A stretch of 64,000 bases of DNA from Thermogemmatispora sp042408965 (GTDB lineage Bacteria; Chloroflexota; Ktedonobacteria; Ktedonobacterales; Ktedonobacteraceae). The notes beneath the pieces were generated by a model. The model saw only the letters and a program-made list of their open reading frames with translations, ran no database searches and had not been told where the DNA came from. A program made the position numbers and the translations under genes. The stretch is taken from positions 1 through 64,000 of the forward strand of contig JBHOQN010000057.1 of NCBI GenBank assembly GCA_042408965.1, written 5' to 3'. Positions 59,685 through 64,000 of the stretch are shown here, one piece after another (the first letter of the stretch is position 1; each line of letters begins with the position of its first letter).

Positions 59685-60227
59685 ATGGCAGAGGAACGAG
59701 AATATCTGTGCATTCCCGGCCACATTCCGGTTAAAGAGGCGGCAAAGATGCTGGGAATCTCCGAAGATCGCGTGCTTCAGCACATCAAGGCCGCCCGCCT
59801 TCCCGCGAGGAAGGTGAATGGCAGATATATGATTCGCAAAGAATCTGTGGAGCATTTCAGACATCATCCGCCGGGCCGCATGCGCACCAGGGCCCCCGAG
59901 TGGCGCACCTACCATGCGCGCAGCAGACTCCTGACCATGGATATTCGCGTGCCACTCCGGCCAGGCCGGCATGAAGCTCTGGATCAACGGCTCGCGGCCA
60001 TCCGCCAGGCACAGCGCCACACCTTCCCTGGGGTGATGGCTCGCTACGTGCTCAAAGATGCCGAAGATAGCCACACCCTGCGCATCTGGCTGATCTGGAA
60101 GGACACCGAGATCACCGATCAAACGGCCCTGCATCAGCATCTCTCCTCCTTCCAGGCCGAGCTGGCCGATGTGCTGGACTGGGAACACGCAGAGACGACC
60201 ATCCGCGAGGGTATCATCTACACCTGA
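59685..60227 (+). CDS. Excisionase-type HTH protein with C-terminal ABM-like domain
   Basis: This is a 180-residue protein. Residues 10-55 form an excisionase/MerR-like HTH (HIPVKEAAKMLGISEDRVLQHIKAARLPARKVNGRYMIRKESVEHF). From about residue 80 an antibiotic-biosynthesis-monooxygenase-like ferredoxin fold appears (MDIRVPLRPGRHEALDQRL...HTLRIWLIWKDTE). The pairing suggests a small one-component regulator rather than a phage excisionase; no integrase or att site is nearby. The gap 59407-59684 holds its promoter and nothing else recognised. Confidence 0.8.
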   Translation: MAEEREYLCIPGHIPVKEAAKMLGISEDRVLQHIKAARLPARKVNGRYMIRKESVEHFRHHPPGRMRTRAPEWRTYHARSRLLTMDIRVPLRPGRHEALDQRLAAIRQAQRHTFPGVMARYVLKDAEDSHTLRIWLIWKDTEITDQTALHQHLSSFQAELADVLDWEHAETTIREGIIYT

Positions 60228-60361
60228 GGGGAACATGGGGAGAGCGTGGACCCGCTGCCGGCGGTCCGGGCTCGCTCAGACTCAACGTCTGTCCCGGACG
60301 CAACCGCAGCCTCCCGCTGAGGGATAAGGCACTGACCTCATCCCCCGACGGCCTTCTGCTC
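60228..60361. terminator. Convergent intergenic region with a hairpin
   Basis: GTCCGGG (60264-60270) and CCCGGAC (60293-60299) form a 7-bp stem around a 22-nt loop, between the convergent HTH and small-membrane-protein genes. A second GGGATAAGG/CCTCATCCC-like pairing follows. No T-run is present. Confidence 0.35.
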
Positions 60362-60652
60362 TTAGAGCAGACCATTCAACACCAGCGCCATCACTAACGC
60401 AACAACAACGAGGAGAATCAGCAGGATCAAGAGCACCAGCCTGGCACCACGGCTGGTCTCTTCATCAACCGCCTTCATATACAGCGACGAGCTGTCCTCC
60501 TGCGCTTCCTGCCACACCGGTTCTACGGCATACCTCCGCTGCAGGCTCCTCAGCCGCGACCTGCTAAGGCCAGCGTGCAGATAGAGATAGCACATGACAA
60601 CAATGCAGCCAAGAATCAGGACACTGATCAGCATAAGAAGAAGCGCAAGCAT
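60362..60652 (-). CDS. Hypothetical two-TM small membrane protein
   Basis: This is a 96-residue protein. One TM helix lies at the N-terminus (MLALLLMLISVLILGCIVVMCYLYL) and one at the C-terminus (LVLLILLILLVVVALVMALVL). A basic/acidic loop of about 40 residues joins them. AAGGAG lies before the ATG at a good distance. No family is recognised; it could be a sporulation- or envelope-associated protein. Confidence 0.7.
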   Translation of the reverse strand: MLALLLMLISVLILGCIVVMCYLYLHAGLSRSRLRSLQRRYAVEPVWQEAQEDSSSLYMKAVDEETSRGARLVLLILLILLVVVALVMALVLNGLL

Positions 60653-60685
60653 GCCGAAAGGCTCCTTCTCGCCATGCGGCGATCA

Positions 60686-60735
60686 CTTTCTGTAGGGCTC
60701 ATGCACAATGAGCTATCTCACAACACTACAGAAAG
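60686..60735. repeat. Nested inverted repeat
   Basis: The outer arms CTTTCTGTAG (60686-60695) and CTACAGAAAG (60726-60735) pair perfectly. An inner hairpin GCTCAT/ATGAGC (60697-60702 and 60708-60713) lies between them. It could fold as a multi-stem RNA or cruciform. It lies just upstream of the minus-strand small membrane protein gene. Confidence 0.6.
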
Positions 60736-61051
60736 ACGTCACATCAGACCGATTCTTAAATCATTTTTTTACACGGTTCAAGAAGAGATCATGAGACACA
60801 TCCGTTACCGCTTCACTATCTGGCGACCCTGGTGTGAAGAGGAGTGCCGTGATCGTCGGTTCCGTCCTCGGAAACATCCCCAGGGCCACCTCGTCTCCCC
60901 TGCTGGGCGTGTCCCTCTCCAGGGGTGGCCCGACCTCCCTCGCCGGCAGCCGTCGGCCTCCGCAGATGGGTGAGGCGGCGACCCTGCCGCGAGGCTCGAC
61001 AGCCTCCAGGAGGAGCGCCAGGGTCTTGCTGGCTGACCGCATGGCCATCTG

Positions 61052-61075
61052 GAAGCCGTCTCCGGAGACGGCTTC
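61052..61075. repeat. Perfect 24-bp palindrome
   Basis: Two 12-base arms (GAAGCCGTCTCC and its complement) abut with no spacer. It lies 20 bases upstream of the msrA -35 box. It may be an operator or a terminator for transcription entering from the left. Confidence 0.6.
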
Positions 61076-61095
61076 TTCGGGTCGTTCGCACACCC

Positions 61096-61124
61096 TTGAC
61101 AGCCCGCACTCCCGATGCTATCCT
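61096..61124 (+). promoter_or_regulatory. Promoter of msrA
   Basis: TTGACA (61096-61101) and TATCCT (61119-61124) are separated by 17 nt, placing RNA start near 61131 and supporting ATG 61185. Confidence 0.7.
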
Positions 61125-61184
61125 GAACGGGGTTTCGTCAGCAAACAGCGCACGTCCGATCAGGGATTGGTACACGGGACAACT

Positions 61185-61733
61185 ATGAATCAGGTTGAAC
61201 TTGCAACGCTGGCAGGCGGGTGCTTCTGGTGCACCGAGGCGATTTTCAAGCGCGTCAGAGGAGTGATGAGCGTCGTGCCCGGCTATGCAGCATCACGCAT
61301 CGAGCATCCGAGCTACGAGCAGGTGTGCACGGGGCGAACAGGGGCGGCCGAGGCCGTGCAGATCACCTACGATCCAGCGGTGATCTCCTACGAGAAGCTG
61401 CTCGACATCTTCTGGCACACGCACGACCCGACTACCCTCAATCGCCAGGGAAATGACGTCGGCACCCAGTACCGCTCGGCCATCTTCTATCACAACGCAG
61501 AGCAGGAGCGCATCGCTCTGGCCTCCAGAGAGGCCCTGGAGCGGGCGGGGACCTATGCCAGCCCTATCGTTACTGAGATCACGGCCTTCACGAACTTCTA
61601 TCCAGCGGAGGACTACCATCGGGATTACTACGACCGCCATCCATCACAGCCGTATTGTATGGTCGTCATCGATCCCAAAGTACAGAAGCTGCTCAAGACC
61701 TATCGCGAAGACCTGAAGACCGTCGAGGGATAG
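61185..61733 (+). CDS. msrA: Peptide-methionine (S)-S-oxide reductase
   Basis: This 182-residue enzyme repairs methionine sulfoxide. The active-site motif is LAGGCFWCTEAIF, with the catalytic Cys in GCFWC. GYAASRIEHPSYEQVCTGRTGAAEAVQITYDP and FWHTHDPTTLNRQGNDVGTQYRSAIFY are family segments. The resolving Cys is not obvious at the C-terminus beyond QPYCMVVID. There is no MsrB fusion. The start is set by the promoter and by GGGA upstream. It is a single-gene unit. Confidence 0.96.
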   Translation: MNQVELATLAGGCFWCTEAIFKRVRGVMSVVPGYAASRIEHPSYEQVCTGRTGAAEAVQITYDPAVISYEKLLDIFWHTHDPTTLNRQGNDVGTQYRSAIFYHNAEQERIALASREALERAGTYASPIVTEITAFTNFYPAEDYHRDYYDRHPSQPYCMVVIDPKVQKLLKTYREDLKTVEG

Positions 61734-61844
61734 CGCCTCGGCAACCCTCTCTCCTTCCCTGTGCCCTGCCACTGTCTACGCAGACAGAGGAGGAGAGAGG
61801 GCGCTGCCTTGTAGTCAGCCGGAGACGCGAGCACACGCCTCGCT

Positions 61845-62819
61845 CTAGAGCACGACCGTCACCCTGCGCAGGCGACTTTCGCGCACAAAGCTGATCACGA
61901 GGCGTGCACCAGCCACGTGCCGGCGCACGATGCGCTGAAGATCGCGCGGCTCGCACACCACCTCACCATCAGCGGCCACGATCACATCGAGACGTTTGAG
62001 ACCAGCCTGATCAGCGGGTCCCCCAGGACGTACCTCCAGCAGTTCCATGCCGAACTGCTGACTCAGTTGCAGATTCTGGCGCAAGGCAGGATCAAGCTGC
62101 ACACGCATACCACCTACCCCCAGAGCCACGCCACTGCTGCGCGCCTCGTGCCCACGGGTAATGCGCGCAATGGCCGTTTTGAGTGTATCAAGCGGGATGG
62201 AGAAGCCCAGCCCCTGAGCCATGGCCATCATCGCCGTGGTCATGCCCACTACGCGCCCCGCGCTATCTACCAGTGGCCCTCCCGAGTTGCCAGGATTAAT
62301 GGAGGTATCGGTCTGGATCAGATTGGTAAGCCGCCGCGAGCCGCGTCCCTCGAGGGTGCGTCCCAGCGCGCTCACCACGCCCGCGGTCACCGTCCAGTTG
62401 AGGCCATAGGGATTGCCAACTGCGAGCACGAGCTGGCCCACTCGCAGCGACCCATGCCCCAGCTCGGCCACCGGCAGGTGATCGGCTCCAATACGCAGCA
62501 GGGCCACATCGGCATCGGGATCGTTGCCGACGAGACCGGCGTCAAAGGCCCGGCCGTCGGCCAGCGTCACCCGAATGCGCCTGGCCCCTTCAACGACGTG
62601 TGCGTTGGTGAGCAACGCTCCATCGGAGGCAAACAGGAAACCGGAACCCAGGCCAGTTGTCCCATAGCCCGGGCCTCCGTAATAGTAGGGATTCCAGCGG
62701 ACCCCACCACGCTCTACGTCGATTCTGACCACAGCGGGTCCTACCCGCTCGGCCGCTGTGGTCACTGCCCGCGAATAGGCATCGAGGGCCTGTGCATCTC
62801 GCTCCTCTGTACTCATCAT
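61845..62819 (-). CDS. HtrA/DegP-like serine protease without signal peptide
   Basis: This is a 324-residue trypsin-like protease with one PDZ domain. The triad is His in LLTNAHVVEGA, Asp in DPDADVALLRI and Ser in NPGNSGGPLVDS. GLGFSIPLDTLKTAI ends the protease. The PDZ domain follows from about residue 225 (GVRVQLDP...VRPGGPADQAGLKRLDVIVAADGE). There is no signal or TM anchor, which is unusual for HtrA, so it would act in the cytoplasm unless the true start is upstream. It lies alone between msrA and the luciferase-like gene. Confidence 0.92.
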   Translation of the reverse strand: MMSTEERDAQALDAYSRAVTTAAERVGPAVVRIDVERGGVRWNPYYYGGPGYGTTGLGSGFLFASDGALLTNAHVVEGARRIRVTLADGRAFDAGLVGNDPDADVALLRIGADHLPVAELGHGSLRVGQLVLAVGNPYGLNWTVTAGVVSALGRTLEGRGSRRLTNLIQTDTSINPGNSGGPLVDSAGRVVGMTTAMMAMAQGLGFSIPLDTLKTAIARITRGHEARSSGVALGVGGMRVQLDPALRQNLQLSQQFGMELLEVRPGGPADQAGLKRLDVIVAADGEVVCEPRDLQRIVRRHVAGARLVISFVRESRLRRVTVVL

Positions 62820-62916
62820 TGCCTTCCGTATCCTCGTTTCGGCTCCTCAATTGGACCGAGTGGAACCCATTCTCAGGACGAGCGTGCGAGGCCACGAATC
62901 AATGAGATTGATGTGT

Positions 62917-62946
62917 ATTGTATCACAACGGAGCGATCAAGGACAA
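62917..62946 (-). promoter_or_regulatory. Probable promoter of the HtrA-like gene
   Basis: On the minus strand TTGTCC (62941-62946) and TACAAT (62917-62922) are separated by 18 nt. TTGATC with TACACA at 17 nt is an overlapping alternative. Confidence 0.45.
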
Positions 62947-63052
62947 TGGCTCTGACGCCGGCTCTCCGTCCCGGCCGCAGCGCACCGGGCCGGGCCAGCC
63001 GGCGTTCATCACCACAGGGCGAATCTCGGATGGCAGGGACGACGAGGGCCGT

Positions 63053-64000
63053 TCAGAGCTGGCCTATCAGCCGCATCAGGCGCTGCAGCTCGCTCTGGGG
63101 ATCGCTCAGCGGCACCAGCGTGAGGGCCAGTTCGTCAAGGCCCTGCTGCAGCAGCGAGCGTAAACGCTCAGCCACCGTGGTTTCATCACCGGCGACAACC
63201 AGATCATCCAGCAGCTCCTCGGGATAGGTCCCATCGGATGGCAGGGGGAAACCGGCATCAGCGAACATGTTGCGATAGAAGGGCACACGGCCATAGAAGC
63301 CCAGATGGCGCTGCGCCGCCTCCAGCACACGCTGTCGGTCGCTGCTGAGGGCGACAGGTACGTGCGCTACCAGTGGGGGAACAGGGCGTCCGCGCGCCGC
63401 TGCCCCTTCTTCCAGAGCAGGCCGCGCCTTCTCCAGGAGATAGGAGTGAGGACACATCCACGAGATGGCGCCATCAGCCAGCTCGCCCGCCAGACGGAAC
63501 GCCCGGCTGCGCAGCGCGGATATGAGAATGGGCACCCGTGCCGTCTGTGCAAAAGTCGCCCTGGCACTGTAGAAGCGCCCCTGGACCTCCACCGCGCCTT
63601 CCCAGAGGGCCGTGCGCAGAATCGTCAGGTACTCGCGCAGTTGCTCCAGCGGCTCGCCCATGGAGAGTCCATAGACCCCCTCGATGGCGTGACGATGGCT
63701 GGTCCCCACACCCAGACGCAAACGCCCGCGTCCCAACCCTTCCAGCGTCAGGGCTTGCTGCACCATCACCAGCGGATGCCGCGGGTAGGTCGGGACAATC
63801 GCCGTTCCCAGGCGTATGTGCTGCGTCTGAGTCAGAGCGGCAGCAAAGAGGGTCAGGGTGTCCGGGGTCGTTGGGAGCTGAGTCATCCAGCACTGGCGCA
63901 CACCAGCGGCCTCGGCCTCGCGAATAGTAGAGAGAAGTTCAGACACCGGGTTTACACCAAAGAATGCGAAGCCTACTCGCCCACGCTCAGGCAGCCGCTC
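63053..64000 (-). CDS. Luciferase-like (LLM) F420-dependent oxidoreductase, 5' end beyond the window
   Basis: About 316 residues of an LLM-class TIM-barrel flavin/F420 enzyme are visible. LGTAIVPTYPRHPLVMVQQALTLEGLGRGRLRLGVGTSH is the hallmark. YLTILRTALWEGAVEVQGRFY and VPILISALRSRAFRLAGELADGAISWM follow. The frame stays open to base 64000, adding RVGFAFFGVNPVSEL before the internal GTG at 63946. That added strand is the family N-terminus, so the gene starts outside the window. The cofactor is probably F420, as in other Chloroflexota and actinobacterial members. The substrate is unknown. Confidence 0.9.
   Translation of the reverse strand, partial: ERLPERGRVGFAFFGVNPVSELLSTIREAEAAGVRQCWMTQLPTTPDTLTLFAAALTQTQHIRLGTAIVPTYPRHPLVMVQQALTLEGLGRGRLRLGVGTSHRHAIEGVYGLSMGEPLEQLREYLTILRTALWEGAVEVQGRFYSARATFAQTARVPILISALRSRAFRLAGELADGAISWMCPHSYLLEKARPALEEGAAARGRPVPPLVAHVPVALSSDRQRVLEAAQRHLGFYGRVPFYRNMFADAGFPLPSDGTYPEELLDDLVVAGDETTVAERLRSLLQQGLDELALTLVPLSDPQSELQRLMRLIGQL

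Larger units (their letters stand above)
60653..61184. other. 532-bp gene-poor region rich in inverted repeats
   Basis: Nested inverted repeats at 60686-60735 and a perfect 24-bp palindrome at 61052-61075 lie here, with a 7-base T-run near 60764-60770. ORFs of about 110 codons exist on both strands (for example 60761-61093 minus) but show no similarity and ambiguous codon bias. The msrA promoter lies at its right end. Confidence 0.5.

Noticed and set aside
59685..60227. Phage or integrative element around the excisionase-type HTH gene
   Set aside because: There is no integrase, tRNA target or direct repeats, and the C-terminal ABM-like domain does not fit an excisionase.
60761..61093. Possible 110-residue gene on the minus strand
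   Set aside because: It lacks a convincing ribosome site and similarity, overlaps the 24-bp palindrome, and codon bias does not favour it.

Overview
The window is a GC-rich stretch of bacterial chromosome, densely packed with short operons. There is no transposase, CRISPR array or tRNA. The gene mix suggests a Chloroflexota bacterium of the Ktedonobacteria/Thermogemmatispora type: F420-type luciferase-like oxidoreductase, CoxMSL-type molybdenum hydroxylase, GH4 and GH3 glycosidases, a CUAEP/CCAEP-type radical SAM protein, and Pro-rich zinc-ribbon membrane proteins. That placement is inference from gene content; no marker such as 16S rRNA is present. Promoters are of ordinary sigma-70 type (TTGACA, 16-18 nt, TATACT or similar) or extended -10 type, and several of them decide start codons.

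Layout. 1-2000: a cut-off, possibly frameshifted gene, a class V aminotransferase, and an orphan 5S rRNA gene with its own promoter. 2014-5913: smc. 6249-9732: a membrane protein, an ArsB/SLC13-type transporter with a universal stress protein, and a response regulator. 9729-13946: the most unusual locus, with a formyltransferase-fold enzyme divergent from a YggX-radical SAM (CCAEP tail) operon, which converges on an ATP-grasp enzyme. 14260-18109: histidine kinase, HAD hydrolase, JAMM peptidase and zinc-ribbon protein. 18241-22804: purA, YbaK-type deacylase and flavin reductase, then a HIT / hydrolase / TMEM175 operon whose last gene carries a premature TGA. 23026-23733: MgtC.

23901-29025: a five-gene leftward oxidative operon (flavin monooxygenase, SDR, TetR, hydrolase, P450). 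A perfect palindrome sits in its promoter spacer, and it is divergent from a 3-hydroxyacyl-CoA dehydrogenase. 30289-31170: a coiled-coil protein. 31432-41354: a catabolic region with an amidohydrolase facing a leftward run of VOC protein, CoxM/S/L-like hydroxylase, SDR, cyclase, acyl-CoA ligase and hydroxyacid-oxoacid transhydrogenase. A NarL/NreB-like two-component pair (41499-43782) lies directly upstream.

43969-51868: GH4 glycosidase, sirtuin, beta-hydroxyacid dehydrogenase, GH3 lipoprotein, DUF4349 lipoprotein and carotenoid-desaturase-like flavoprotein. 51897-57317: RluA pseudouridine synthase with a hypothetical protein, a PAC2 protein translationally coupled to an ADP-forming acyl-CoA synthetase-like protein, and a nitronate monooxygenase. 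57721-64000: MocR regulator, HTH/ABM protein with an apparently leaderless start, small membrane protein, MsrA, cytoplasmic HtrA-like protease, and a luciferase-like oxidoreductase running off the right edge.

The best candidate for an undescribed system is 9729-13946. An iron-trafficking-type protein is translationally coupled to a cobalamin-domain radical SAM enzyme with a CCAEP tail, flanked by an ATP-grasp ligase and a formyltransferase. The locus has compact divergent control and a shared bidirectional terminator, which suggests a small-molecule or peptide-modifying pathway.
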